DNA of 64,000 nt from Gammaproteobacteria bacterium (lineage in GTDB: Bacteria > Pseudomonadota > Gammaproteobacteria > Enterobacterales > Neiellaceae), in NCBI GenBank assembly GCA_017425245.1, contig JAFOOX010000022.1, forward strand, positions 94,666-158,665, given 5' to 3'. The notes under the pieces were generated by a model. The model saw only the letters and a list, made by a program, of their open reading frames with translations. It was not told where the DNA came from and searched no databases. How positions within the stretch are numbered: the first letter of the stretch is position 1; each line of letters begins with the position of its first letter. The position numbers and the translations under genes are program-made. Of this stretch, positions 10,097 through 18,151 are shown one piece after another.

Positions 10097-10264
10097 ATGC
10101 CCGCTGCGCCGCGTTAGATCCGCTCGTATCTCGTTACTCGACTCTCGTATCTGAGCGTGCCACTGCGTGGCAGGCGTTGGATGCCCGCTGCGCCGCGTTA
10201 GATCCGCTCGTATCTCGTTACTCGACTCTCGTATCTGAGCGTGCCACTGCGTGGCAGGCGTTGG
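10097..10264. repeat. two exact 84-bp tandem copies, third partial
   Basis: An 84-bp unit starting ATGCCCGCTGCGCC is present twice back to back, and a third copy starts at 10265 but diverges after about 17 bp into the composite repeat. Each unit holds inverted heptamers (CTCGTATCTCG), a GCGTTAGAT string and a perfect stem-loop TGCCAC-TGC-GTGGCA (10158-10172 and 10242-10256). Confidence 0.93.
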
Positions 10265-10528
10265 ATGCCCGCTGCGCCGCGGCAGATTGCGAGGTTACCC
10301 ACCTCGCGCTGGGGCAGAGGGGCGTATCGCCACGCCCCTCTGCACACCCGGGCGTCCCCGCGATCACCACCACCAAGATCAGGCTGATGTTCTGCCGGCC
10401 TCCGGGGTCGCCACAAAGTCACCTCCCTGTGCCTTAGTGGCTCTCGGCAACGTCCTGTTGCCTCGACCCCTACACCCGGCTGGCCGTGGGTTGTTTAGCG
10501 CCGTGCGGGTGGTGATTGAGGGGTAAGG
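10265..10528 (+). repeat. composite hairpin repeat, copy A
   Basis: First full copy of an intergenic family. From left: a hairpin GCGAGGT/ACCTCGC, a 12-bp perfect stem GCAGAGGGGCGT/ACGCCCCTCTGC (10314-10325 with 10332-10343), then a core of about 170 bp bounded by ATCACCACC (10363-10371) and GGTGGTGAT (10508-10516). Inside the core are a GCCAC/GTGGC pair and a stem GGCAAC-GTCCT-GTTGCC (10446-10462). It lies 3' of the SufS-SufE gene in the same orientation. Confidence 0.88.
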
Positions 10529-10542
10529 CAAAGAGACTTGCC

Positions 10543-10600
10543 ACTTCCCACTTCCCACTTCCCACTTCCCACTTCCCACTTCCCACTCGCATCTCGCATC
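10543..10600. repeat. second heptamer array (ACTTCCC, then GCATCTC)
   Basis: Six or more head-to-tail copies of the 7-mer ACTTCCC followed directly by two copies of GCATCTC, the reverse complement of the GAGATGC unit of the array 450 bp upstream. It lies just 3' of the small exported-protein gene on the - strand. Confidence 0.9.
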
Positions 10601-10603
10601 TCG

Positions 10604-11050
10604 CTACTGCAACGGTGGCAGGCAGCGCAGCGGTTGCAGGTGGCCGTCTGCCAGTTTGACTTCGCAGTACCAGTTCAGGGTGCTGCCATCCAGCGGCATC
10701 AGCTCGGCGGCGAAGCGGACCCGGCCGTTGATAATGGCCAGATCGGCAAAGTCGACACGGGCCACGTCGTAGCGCAGATCCAGCGGCTGGCCGTTGGCGC
10801 CGGGCAGGGTGCAGATCTCCTGGCGCTCCAGCAGTTCCAGCGCCGGAGTGGCCAGCAGTTCGACCCGCAGGCAGGGGTATTCCGATTCGCTGCTGTAGCG
10901 CACCCAGCGCAGTAGCTGGTCACCTACCCGCTCTTGGCCGATGGCTATGGCTAGCGGGCTGACCACGTAAGGGTCGGTGTCGGCGGCTGGTGCGGCGAGC
11001 GGCGCCATGACCAGAGCCACAACCAGCAGGTTTGCAATTGGCATTCTCAT
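10604..11050 (-). CDS. small exported protein of unknown function
   Basis: 148 residues. The start MRMPIANLLVVALVMAPLAAPAAD is a clean Sec signal peptide with cleavage after APAA. The ATG is preceded by AGGAG at good spacing; a longer frame beginning 12 codons upstream has no ribosome site. The mature part holds three Cys (EYPCLRVE, EICTLPG, NWYCEV) plus one near the end (LRCLPP), so disulfides in the periplasm are plausible. I recognise no family. It lies 45 bp downstream of the SMR exporter gene on the same strand and may be cotranscribed with it. Confidence 0.7.
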   Translation of the reverse strand: MRMPIANLLVVALVMAPLAAPAADTDPYVVSPLAIAIGQERVGDQLLRWVRYSSESEYPCLRVELLATPALELLERQEICTLPGANGQPLDLRYDVARVDFADLAIINGRVRFAAELMPLDGSTLNWYCEVKLADGHLQPLRCLPPLQ

Positions 11051-11095
11051 GCAGGGCTCCTGAGCGGGCGGTGATGGCGCAGCCATGAGGCTGAC

Positions 11096-11413
11096 TCAGT
11101 GCGCCAGCTTGAGGGTGGCCACCCCGGCCACGATCAGCGCTACCCCCAGATAGCGGGCGATGGAGGTGGGGTCGCCGTAATAGAGTACCCCCACGATAAA
11201 GGTGCCAGCCGCGCCGATGCCGGTCCACACCGCATAGGCGGTGCCGATCGGGATCTGGCGCTGGGCGAGCCATAGCAGCCAGCCGCTGACCGCCATAAAG
11301 GCCACTGCCAGAGCAATGCCAGACCAGCGGCTGTCGGCGTTTTGCGCCATTTTCAGACCCACGGGCCAGCCAATCTCAAACAGGCCAGCCAGTACCAGAT
11401 AGATCCAGGCCAT
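11096..11413 (-). CDS. SMR family transporter, SugE/Gdx-like
   Basis: A 105-residue four-helix small multidrug resistance protein. Membrane Glu in AGLFEIGWPVGLK (about residue 13) is the coupling carboxylate of SMR proteins, and GTAYAVWTGIGA is the conserved second-half motif. Similarity is to the SugE/Gdx branch, whose studied members export guanidinium in exchange for protons, rather than to EmrE; I infer this from motif spacing only. The ATG has a strong GGAGGT site. I looked for a guanidine riboswitch upstream and saw none. Confidence 0.85.
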   Translation of the reverse strand: MAWIYLVLAGLFEIGWPVGLKMAQNADSRWSGIALAVAFMAVSGWLLWLAQRQIPIGTAYAVWTGIGAAGTFIVGVLYYGDPTSIARYLGVALIVAGVATLKLAH

Positions 11414-11563
11414 GGTTACCTCCGGGTAGAGTGCCGACATCCTCATCGCTGATGATGGCGAGGTGATGACCGGCCAAGGCTATTAACGCTTTTCGCCTGT
11501 TGGCGGCGGGCTGTCAAGCGCTGACCGGGTTTGTTGCGCCTGCTGGCAGCGGGTTAGCTGAAG

Positions 11564-11620
11564 CCGTGCCGGTGGTGATCAAGAGGGCGGGGTTATAGCG
11601 CTGTCGCTGGTCGTTGAAGG
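11564..11620 (+). repeat. fragment of composite repeat overlapping the 3' end of the REC-REC-kinase gene
   Basis: This stretch closely matches the right-hand end of copy D (about 17925-17980): both read CGTGCC then GTGGTGATC, a G-rich spacer, then AGCGCTG-CGCTGG and a GTTGAA end. It lies antisense to the kinase gene and supplies its stop codon and the last dozen or so codons. Confidence 0.7.
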
Positions 11621-13213
11621 GGGGCTGTTCACCATCCCGCTGTGGCCGCGAAGAATAACGGTCAGAAGGGTTGTGTTGCTGCTGTCATTGGTGTCCATGG
11701 TGATGGTGCCACCCTGTGCCTCCACCAGCCGTTTTGCCGTGTAAGCACCAATGCCGCGATTGGGTTTCGGCGTTTGCTGCATTCGATTTTCGAAGAAAGA
11801 GGAGCGAAAACGGGGGGGGACAACCCCTTTGTTGGTAATGGTGACCACCAACTCACTGGCACCATTGAGCTGGATCAGCACCGTACCGCCTTGCGGTGAG
11901 GCTTCACAGGCGTTGCGCACCAGTGCCTGAAACAAGGCGTAGCAAAGCATGGTGTTGCCTTGAGCGAGCCAGCTGGTTCGGTCTTCGCGGGCCACCGCAA
12001 ACGTCACGGAGAGCGTCTTGGCACTGAAGCTTCGCGAGGCGATGGCTGCTAGCCGTGTCAGTACCTGTTTGAGATCGACCGGCTGGACGTCCAGTTCAAA
12101 GGTGCCGGTTTCGATTTTGTAGAGTTCCTGGTCGATGCTGGCCATACCCAGCACCGTAATGGCCGTCTCTTCTACCAGCTGTAGCTGGGCCTTTTGTGGG
12201 CCGCTCAAGTTGGTGGATTCGGCCAGCTCCTGAATGATGCCAATCATGCCGGCGATGGGGATCTTCAAGTCATGGCTGGTCAGCAGCTCCAGTTCATAGC
12301 GGAGTTTTCTGTTGGCCAGCATCTCGTCGTAATCCGCCTGCAGGCAGCGGTGCAACTCGACATAGCCCATGAAGTTGCGGATGCGGGCCAACAGATCATG
12401 GGGTTCCAGCGGTTTGTTGATGAAGTCGACCGCCCCCAGCGCCAGAGCTTGGCGGCGGGCTTCAACATCAGTAACGCCGGTGATGAAGAGGATCGGCATG
12501 GTTTCCGTGGACGGATGTTGGCGCAGCTGAACCGCAACATCGAAACCGCTAAGGCCGGGCAGCATGATATCGAGCAACACCATGTCTGGTGGGGTGTCGC
12601 TGTGGCAGATGCGTAACGCGCTCTCGCCGCTGGTGGCCACCTGCACGCGGTAACTTTCTTTGAGCAGATTGATCAGCAAACCGATCTGCCCAGGCTCATC
12701 GTCCACCACCAGAATGGTGGAGCGGCGATGACTGGATGCTGGCTCCGTCAGTGGCGCGCTTGCTGTTGCAGCAGTCTGTTGTTTGGGCTGGAACTGCCAG
12801 CGCGTGGCGCGGAAGATTCGCTCGATCAGCATGCCTGTGGTGTAGGGTTTGACCAGCAATTCCGACACGCCGCTGTTGATCGCCTCGACGATCAGCTCGC
12901 GCTCGACCTCTGAAGTAATTAACAAAAAAGGGATGTTTCGGAGCTGCTCGTCGCTGCGCATGGCCCGCAGTAGTTCAAGGCCATTCATACCCGGCATTGA
13001 CCAATCGGACAGCACCATAACAACCGTCTGGCTGTTCAAGATCTGCAGGGCTTCATGGCCGTTGGTCGCCGTCGCCACCCTGGTGACCCCCAGCCGGCGT
13101 AGCACAGCCGAGTTAATGCTGCGCATCGGCTCAGCGTCATCGACAACCAGCCACAGGCCTGATTGCTGCTCCGCCGTCAAGGTGAAAGGAAATGGGCGAG
13201 GGGGAGTACTCAT
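11579..13213 (-). CDS. double-receiver hybrid: REC-REC-histidine kinase
   Basis: 544 residues with no membrane segment. Receiver 1 (about 18-140) has LWLVVDDAEP and acceptor Asp in VLSDWSMPG; receiver 2 (about 165-285) has TILVVDDEP and VLLDIMLPG with Lys in INKPLEP. A kinase core follows: phospho-acceptor His in LTSHDLKIPIAG (about 320), N box in LVRNACEAS, a shortened G1-like ITNKGVVP and G2 RGIGAYTAKR. The G1 box lacks the usual DxGxG, so ATPase strength is uncertain. This order (receivers first) suits a phosphorelay node receiving signal from another kinase. The ATG lies just after a GGGGGAGTA purine stretch. The last residues (STTSDSAITPPS) come from a repeat fragment. Confidence 0.88.
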   Translation of the reverse strand: MSTPPRPFPFTLTAEQQSGLWLVVDDAEPMRSINSAVLRRLGVTRVATATNGHEALQILNSQTVVMVLSDWSMPGMNGLELLRAMRSDEQLRNIPFLLITSEVERELIVEAINSGVSELLVKPYTTGMLIERIFRATRWQFQPKQQTAATASAPLTEPASSHRRSTILVVDDEPGQIGLLINLLKESYRVQVATSGESALRICHSDTPPDMVLLDIMLPGLSGFDVAVQLRQHPSTETMPILFITGVTDVEARRQALALGAVDFINKPLEPHDLLARIRNFMGYVELHRCLQADYDEMLANRKLRYELELLTSHDLKIPIAGMIGIIQELAESTNLSGPQKAQLQLVEETAITVLGMASIDQELYKIETGTFELDVQPVDLKQVLTRLAAIASRSFSAKTLSVTFAVAREDRTSWLAQGNTMLCYALFQALVRNACEASPQGGTVLIQLNGASELVVTITNKGVVPPRFRSSFFENRMQQTPKPNRGIGAYTAKRLVEAQGGTITMDTNDSSNTTLLTVILRGHSGMVNSPPSTTSDSAITPPS

Positions 13214-13289
13214 GCGTCAGCGTGACCATCCGTTGTTGATCTGACAATCAAAGCTTATATGCGCGCGAGCAACGGCTGTCAAAGGCTGT

Positions 13290-13760
13290 AGATTGCGCCT
13301 GCGGCGCCCGGCTGTTTACCCCACTTTGGCAAAGGGGGGCTGGGGGGATTTTCTGGCAATGCCACTGCGTGGCGGCCGTCATTGGGATGCCACTGCGTGG
13401 CAGCAGATTGCGCCTGCGGCGCCCGGATGCGGGGTGCCGCCCCCGCGCGACGGGCAGGAGGAGGGTAGCCGGACCCTCCTCCTGCACCACCAGCCGGCCC
13501 GGTAGAGCAGCGCAGTTAATGCCTGTGACCTGTTCTGGTGCTGCTGTCAGGCCGCTCGACGGCACATCCCTGTGCCGGGCTCGCTCTCGGCAACGTCCTG
13601 TTGCCTCGACCTGCCAGCTGCACCAAGGCTGGTGTGGGCTGATGGGCGATCTGGGCGCTGCTCAAACGGGGTTTGAGTTACAGCGCTGCCGCTGTGATCC
13701 AAGTGAATGTACTCGGCACTGCGCCCCCTACGTCCGGCTGTGGGTTAGTCGCACCATGCG
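13290..13760 (+). repeat. composite hairpin repeat, copy B
   Basis: Contains TGC-loop hairpins GCGCC-TGC-GGCGC (13295-13307 and 13410-13422) and TGCCAC-TGC-GTGGCA (13388-13402), a CTTTGGCAAAG module, a 13-bp perfect stem GCAGGAGGAGGGT/ACCCTCCTCCTGC (13454-13485), GGCACA-TCCC-TGTGCC and GGCAAC-GTCCT-GTTGCC (13589-13605). Much of it is nearly identical to copy C at 16.2 kb. No gene is supported in the 770 bp between the kinase start and the lipase-like gene. Confidence 0.88.
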
Positions 13761-13811
13761 TGTGGTGATCAACGGGGTTGCAGAAATCGGCGGCACGGTT
13801 TGCTGTCCGCT

Positions 13812-13834
13812 CGCCCTGAGCTTGTCGAAGGGCG
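13812..13834. repeat. inverted repeat CGCCCT-N11-AGGGCG
   Basis: A 6-bp perfect inverted repeat around GAGCTTGTCGA. I recognise this string as a short palindrome scattered through intergenic DNA of many proteobacteria. Only this copy was noticed here. Confidence 0.6.
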
Positions 13835-13985
13835 TAATTGCCGGGATCGTGACCCAATCGCGTGGTTGTCACGGGCCTGTTATGAAAGCGTCAAAATGAG
13901 ATCCGGGTAACAGATCAGGTGGTCGGCAATCTGAAACGGTGCTGTTACCATTTTTCTGCCCAATGTGCATGGTAAGGACACCACA

Positions 13986-15197
13986 ATGACATGGAAGTAC
14001 GAGGGTAAAACCTCCGCGTTTGCGCACCTCAAATTTGACCATCGTTCCAACTGCGCCCTCGACTATGGGCTGGACCCGAAGCTGTTTCTGCGTGGCCCGG
14101 TGTGCCTGAACCATCAGGCGGTGGTGATGCTGGGCAGCCTGAACAGCTACGACCAAGAGCAGGTGATGAAGGAGATCTATTACCTCATCGCCAACCCAAC
14201 CCACCCCTCAAGCCTTAGGCACTCACGCATCCCGTTCACCTATCTGTGGCGCACCCGCTACCCCTTTCGCAACTACCACTACCTGATCCGCTACAAGCGC
14301 CAGGGCAATGGTGAACTGGTGTTTGAGGAGATCCTCTACGACCACAGGCTGCCCGGTAACTGCCAGCCCCACCGTGAGGGCTTGTGTGCCCCGGCCACCC
14401 AGCGACCGATGCTCTATCACGTCAAATCGGATGAATACTTGCCCTATGATGGCCCGAAGACTGACGAGCAGCTCAGGGCGCTGGCAGGAACATGGGTGGT
14501 TCCTAAAACGCAGCACCATCAGGTCACCACCGCCCATGCGGCGGTCAATGGTATGCAGAACAACTTTGAAAAGGCCGTTTGGCTGATGGGGGTGCACAGC
14601 CAGGCGGCCTACCCAAATGACCGGGTGCGCGAATACACCCTGGTGCATAACCCCACTGACGGCTTCGTGCTGGATGTGGTCGAATCCTGCTTCGACAAGC
14701 AAAAGAGCCGCAAATCGCACAATGCTCAGCAGCTGGCAGCGGTAATGCAGCAATGCCAGCAGCAGGGGCGGCGGGTGAAGTGGACAGTCCATAGTCAGGG
14801 GGCGGTTATCTGTTGCGCCGCGCTGGAAGAGCTGCACAAGCGCAACGCAAGCATTCCCGGCCAGATGCTGGCCATTCATGGCTCTGGCGCCAACATTGAT
14901 CGGCTACAGAATAAAGCCAAAGCGGTGGGCATGGAGATTGTGCGCATGGCCAACAACCCCTTTGATCTGGTGCCCAATCTGGCGGGCAACGTTGACCGTT
15001 CCCTCAGTGGCCTGCGCCGCAGTATGGCGTTTTGGGGGTTGGTGTTCGGCGACAGCATCGGGGCTAGCCCTCATACCTTGCCCTATCTGGGTGCCGAGAC
15101 CTATCGCACCCAGTTGCAGCTTCTCGGCAACCATGACGACGCCAGGAAGGTCGGCCGCTATATCGATCAGCAGATCAAAAAGGGCATCATCACATGA
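13986..15197 (+). CDS. lipase-like alpha/beta-hydrolase, putative effector
   Basis: 403 residues, no signal peptide. A nucleophile-elbow-like motif WTVHSQGAVICCA (Ser about 275) followed by MLAIHGSGAN and NNPFDLVPNLAGN (candidate catalytic Asp) suggests a serine lipase or esterase fold, similar in outline to type VI lipase effectors. ATG chosen behind AAGGA at 7-base spacing rather than a GTG seven codons upstream. The following gene starts 13 bp downstream in the same direction; a two-gene lipase plus small-partner layout is common for effector/immunity pairs. No secretion genes are in the window, so effector status is inference. Confidence 0.62.
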   Translation: MTWKYEGKTSAFAHLKFDHRSNCALDYGLDPKLFLRGPVCLNHQAVVMLGSLNSYDQEQVMKEIYYLIANPTHPSSLRHSRIPFTYLWRTRYPFRNYHYLIRYKRQGNGELVFEEILYDHRLPGNCQPHREGLCAPATQRPMLYHVKSDEYLPYDGPKTDEQLRALAGTWVVPKTQHHQVTTAHAAVNGMQNNFEKAVWLMGVHSQAAYPNDRVREYTLVHNPTDGFVLDVVESCFDKQKSRKSHNAQQLAAVMQQCQQQGRRVKWTVHSQGAVICCAALEELHKRNASIPGQMLAIHGSGANIDRLQNKAKAVGMEIVRMANNPFDLVPNLAGNVDRSLSGLRRSMAFWGLVFGDSIGASPHTLPYLGAETYRTQLQLLGNHDDARKVGRYIDQQIKKGIIT

Positions 15198-15210
15198 AGG
15201 GGCAGTACAG

Positions 15211-16095
15211 ATGGGGCTGATCCGCAACCTGTGGCGTGGCTATCGCGGTGGGCCGAACTTTGCGTGTGCCCAGTGGCAGTCGTTTGTCATCGGTGAACAG
15301 CTGTTGCAGCTACATCTGCCTAACACCCCTTTTTATACACGCCAAGAGTTGCGACCAGAGCGATATCCCATTGATGAACAGGGCTGGTTTGAGGCACATA
15401 AAAAGCAGCTGCTTCATCACCATTATGTTCACCTGATCACCAAGATCTGGCCCTTTGGTTACGCGATCCCGATCCCCTTTCCGGGGGCTGATCAAGAGGT
15501 GGGGCAACTGAGTTTTCAGGCCCAGCTCAAACAGGTGCCCGAACAGGCCAAAATGGACGCCTTTGATCTGGAGCGGTTGGGGCAGCTGGAGTGTTTGAGC
15601 CGCGAGGCTCACTACTGGGGTGAGCCACCACCGGAGGATGCCGAGAGCCAAAGGGGATGGCAGGGGGCGAACACTAGGTTAAAGCGCGAGTGCCTAGATG
15701 ATTTCCACCATTATCAGTCTTTCTATCCCTCGCTGGAGGCCTATATTGACGAGTGCATTGCCGTCTATGGTTACCCACCCATTCACCCCGAAGTGCGCGA
15801 GGTCGCCGGTCGCCAGTTTGTGTTCTACATCGAAGGGCGCGGGCGGCAACAGTATGACCGCACCTACTGCCTGCCGTTGACCAGTCGATATTACCTGCTA
15901 TTGAGTTTCCGCCATGATGTGATGGGCTGCAGCCAACGCATTCAGCAGGCGGCACTGGCCGCCGAGCAGCGGATTTTGAGCGAAATGAGCCTGGGCCAGA
16001 TGGTGGCTGAACGCCCCCCAAGCCACGGCGAGCTGGGCGAGCAGCGCTCCAGAATAGTTGATGCACAAGAGGTCACATTGGTGGATGGCCGTTAA
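15211..16095 (+). CDS. unknown partner of lipase-like gene (candidate immunity protein)
   Basis: 294 residues, soluble, with many aromatic residues (LLHHHYVHLITKIWPFGYAIPIPFPG) and no signal peptide or membrane segment that I see. No family recognised. The ATG follows GAAGGGG, 13 bp after the lipase-like stop codon, so the two are expected to be cotranscribed. Position suggests a cognate inhibitor, but cytosolic location would be unusual for protection against a periplasm-acting phospholipase, so an accessory or chaperone-like role is equally possible. Confidence 0.6.
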   Translation: MGLIRNLWRGYRGGPNFACAQWQSFVIGEQLLQLHLPNTPFYTRQELRPERYPIDEQGWFEAHKKQLLHHHYVHLITKIWPFGYAIPIPFPGADQEVGQLSFQAQLKQVPEQAKMDAFDLERLGQLECLSREAHYWGEPPPEDAESQRGWQGANTRLKRECLDDFHHYQSFYPSLEAYIDECIAVYGYPPIHPEVREVAGRQFVFYIEGRGRQQYDRTYCLPLTSRYYLLLSFRHDVMGCSQRIQQAALAAEQRILSEMSLGQMVAERPPSHGELGEQRSRIVDAQEVTLVDGR

Positions 16096-16154
16096 CCGTC
16101 CTTGAATGCCGCTGCGGCGGTCGATGTTGATTAGCCGATACGCGGCGGCCTGGG

Positions 16155-16505
16155 TTTGTGTTCCCCCTTTGGCAAAGGGGGATACCAGGGGGATTTTCTG
16201 AGAATGCCGCTGCGCGGGAGATGCCAACTGCGTTGGCCATTGCGCCTGCGGCGCGGCGGATTGCGGGGTGCCGCCCCCGCGTGACGGGCAGGAGGAGGGT
16301 AGCCGGACCCTCCTCCTGCACCACCAGCCGGCCCGGTAGATCAGCGCAGTTAATGCCTGTGGCCTGTTCCGGTGCTGCTGTTGGGCCGCTCGACGGCACA
16401 TCCCTGTGCCGGGCTCGCTCTCGCCGACATCCTGTCGCCTCGACCTGCCAGCTGCACCAAGGCTGGTGTGGGCTGATGGGCGATCTGGGCGCTGCTCAAA
16501 CGGGT
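16155..16505 (+). repeat. composite hairpin repeat, copy C
   Basis: Begins with the hairpin CCCCCTTTGGCAAAGGGGG, then TGCCGC-TGC-GCGG (one imperfect pair), GCCAAC-TGC-GTTGGC (16223-16237), GCGCC-TGC-GGCGC (16242-16254), the 13-bp stem GCAGGAGGAGGGT/ACCCTCCTCCTGC (16288-16319), and GCCGAC-ATCCT-GTCGCC (16423-16439, one mismatch). Lies 3' of the lipase-like pair in the same orientation. No gene in the 545 bp up to the antitoxin start. Confidence 0.87.
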
Positions 16506-16540
16506 GGAGATGTGCAGTTGCCGTTCACGCTTGCGACATT

Positions 16541-16592
16541 TTGTGGCGTGGCGCCACAATGGGTTGCTGCGGGTGGTGGGGCGGCCTATAGT
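16541..16592 (+). promoter_or_regulatory. toxin-antitoxin promoter with palindromic operator
   Basis: A perfect 8-bp inverted repeat TTGTGGCG-TGG-CGCCACAA (16541-16559) sits immediately upstream of a plausible sigma-70 promoter: TTGCTG at 16564-16569, 17-bp spacer, TATAGT at 16587-16592. The antitoxin ATG is 49 bp downstream. Autoregulation by the antitoxin or the complex is the usual arrangement; the operator role is inferred. Confidence 0.65.
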
Positions 16593-16640
16593 TCTGGAGC
16601 GGTAACGGGGCGGCTGGCCGCCGGTAATGAGGAATTGACC

Positions 16641-16871
16641 ATGGCGACTTCGGTTCGTCTTGATGACAGCTTTGTGCAGGACGTTAAGGTTCACGCCGAT
16701 GCGTTGAGCCGCAGCCTGCCCAAGCAGATTGAGCACTGGGCCAAGATTGGCCAGATCGTGGAGGAAAACCCCGATCTGTCATACGCCTTCATCAAGGAGG
16801 TGTTGTTGGCCAAGAGTGAGGTTCAGCAAGGATTGGTAACCCGCTATGAGCGACGGACAAAACGCGATTGA
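16641..16871 (+). CDS. ParD-like type II antitoxin
   Basis: A 76-residue protein opening MATSVRLDDSFVQDVKVHAD, the beta-strand plus helix start of ribbon-helix-helix DNA-binding antitoxins, followed by a stretch about SLPKQIEHWAKIGQIVEENPD typical of the ParD-like family. It should bind its own operator through the N-terminus and the toxin through the C-terminus. GAGGA ribosome site upstream. It overlaps the toxin gene by 26 bp, which supports translational coupling. Confidence 0.86.
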   Translation: MATSVRLDDSFVQDVKVHADALSRSLPKQIEHWAKIGQIVEENPDLSYAFIKEVLLAKSEVQQGLVTRYERRTKRD

Positions 16872-17142
16872 GGTGTTTGAGAGCCGCCGCTTTGGCAAGG
16901 CCCTGAAAAAGCTACCGGATGCCGCGCTCAAGGTGGTGGAAGACGAGATCGACAAGCTGATCGCCGATCCGCTGTTGGGCGAACAGAAGAAGGGCGACCT
17001 GGCCTTCTTGCGGGTGCACAAGTTCCCGCTCAATCGCCAGCAGATGCTGCTGGCCTACAGCTGGCAGCAAGAGCGCCTGCACCTCTACCTGCTGTCGTTC
17101 GGGGCTCACGAGAACTTCTACGACGAGCTGATGCTCGGCTGA
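16846..17142 (+). CDS. RelE/ParE-family toxin
   Basis: 98 residues beginning within the antitoxin gene. The pattern FESRRFGKALKKLPDAALKVVEDEIDKLIADP, then GDLAFLRVHKFPLNRQQMLLAYSW and FGAHENFYDEL, matches the RelE/ParE fold with a basic N-terminal helix pair and a beta-sheet core ending in a GxHENFY-type tail common to RelE-like proteins that partner ParD-like antitoxins. Likely target is either ribosome-bound mRNA (RelE branch) or gyrase (ParE branch); sequence alone does not decide. No stability or partner defects visible, so the pair is probably intact. Confidence 0.86.
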   Translation: MSDGQNAIEVFESRRFGKALKKLPDAALKVVEDEIDKLIADPLLGEQKKGDLAFLRVHKFPLNRQQMLLAYSWQQERLHLYLLSFGAHENFYDELMLG

Positions 17143-17143
17143 T

Positions 17144-17177
17144 GCCTGCGGCGCGCTAGATCTGCCACTGCGTGGCA
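17144..17177 (+). repeat. isolated TGC-loop hairpins after the toxin gene
   Basis: GCC-TGC-GGC directly overlaps the toxin stop region and is followed by the perfect hairpin TGCCAC-TGC-GTGGCA (17163-17177). These are single modules of the composite repeat without the larger core. Confidence 0.75.
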
Positions 17178-17198
17178 CGCAAACGAGGTGGTCAATTG

Positions 17199-17588
17199 AT
17201 GCGCTTATTATTGACTGGCGGCCGTTATTGCCTCGGCTTTGGCATGGCTGCGCTGCTTCTTGCCTGTGGTAACGCCGAACTTCAACAATCGCTGACCATT
17301 GCGGTCCGTTGCGATCCGGGTGTTAGTGGTTCACTGCTCGTGGAGCTGGAGGACGGCACTCAAGGCCAACAAATGGATCTGCAGATGCTGTGCCGCCAAG
17401 GAACCATGCAGTTGGCGGAATACCAACGAGGACAGCAGATTCGGTTTCGCTGGTCTGAGGGCGCGGTTGAGAAAGCGACGTTGACTTCTGAATTTCCTGA
17501 ACATATCCAGTCGCAGGTGAACGATGGTTACTATCTGGTCATTGCAGTGCGTGCACAGCCGCCATTGTTGAGTAATGAGCGGCTATGA
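17199..17588 (+). CDS. small predicted lipoprotein
   Basis: 129 residues. The N-terminus MRLLLTGGRYCLGFGMAALLLACGN has a hydrophobic core and lipobox LLAC, so the mature protein should be lipid-anchored. The remainder is a small soluble domain with two further Cys (VRCDPG, MLCRQG), possibly disulfide-linked. The ATG is preceded by GAGGTG. No family recognised. It follows the toxin-antitoxin pair by about 55 bp and precedes composite repeat D, so it may be a separate module. Confidence 0.65.
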   Translation: MRLLLTGGRYCLGFGMAALLLACGNAELQQSLTIAVRCDPGVSGSLLVELEDGTQGQQMDLQMLCRQGTMQLAEYQRGQQIRFRWSEGAVEKATLTSEFPEHIQSQVNDGYYLVIAVRAQPPLLSNERL

Positions 17589-17630
17589 CGTTCAGGTAGT
17601 AATGTCAGGCCTAAAGGCGCTTCGCGGCTG

Positions 17631-17985
17631 AGATGCCTGCTGCGCAGGCAGATTGCGCCTGCGGCGTAGCGGCCCAACTGCGTTGGCCATTGCGCCTGCG
17701 GCGCGGCGGATTGCGAGGTTACCCACCTCGCGCTGGGGCAGAGGGGCGTAGCGCCACGCCCCTCTGCACACCCGGGCGCCCCCGAGATCACCACCATCAA
17801 CATCTGTTGGTTGTTCTGCCGGGCTACGGGGTCGCCACAATGTGCCTTCCCTGGCCCATAGTGGCTTTCGTCGCCATCCAGGCGACTCAACCCCTCCGCC
17901 CAGCAGGCCGCTGGTTTGCCGGCGCCGTGCCAGTGGTGATCCAGGGGTAGGGGGCTACAGCGCTGCCGCTGGTTGTTGAATGGGT
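17631..17985 (+). repeat. composite hairpin repeat, copy D
   Basis: Opens with TGCCTGC-TGC-GCAGGCA (17634-17650, 7 bp), GCGCC-TGC-GGCG, CCAAC-TGC-GTTGG (17674-17686) and GCGCC-TGC-GGCGC. Then GCGAGGT/ACCTCGC, the 12-bp stem GCAGAGGGGCGT/ACGCCCCTCTGC (17738-17767), and a core bounded by ATCACCACC and GTGGTGAT that contains GTCGCC-ATCCA-GGCGAC (17870-17886), a compensated variant of the GGCAAC/GTTGCC stem of other copies. It ends AGCGCTGCCGCTGG. No gene seen before the DUF6119 start. Confidence 0.88.
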
Positions 17986-18151
17986 GCTCTCGGAGTCACT
18001 GTCAGGGCCAGCTCTATCGCGAATGCTGTGATCAACTGCGGAAAATGTCGATTTCCTACTGACTGTTCACTGCTGCGTTGGCGTGGGTCGGGATATGGTG
18101 TTAAGGATTCGGTGGGTGTTCCACTAGGCCCCGATATGGCAGGATGCAAAA

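Noticed and set aside
11414..11560. Guanidine riboswitch upstream of the SMR gene
   Set aside because: I looked for paired ACGR-loop hairpins (class II) and the class I pattern and saw neither.
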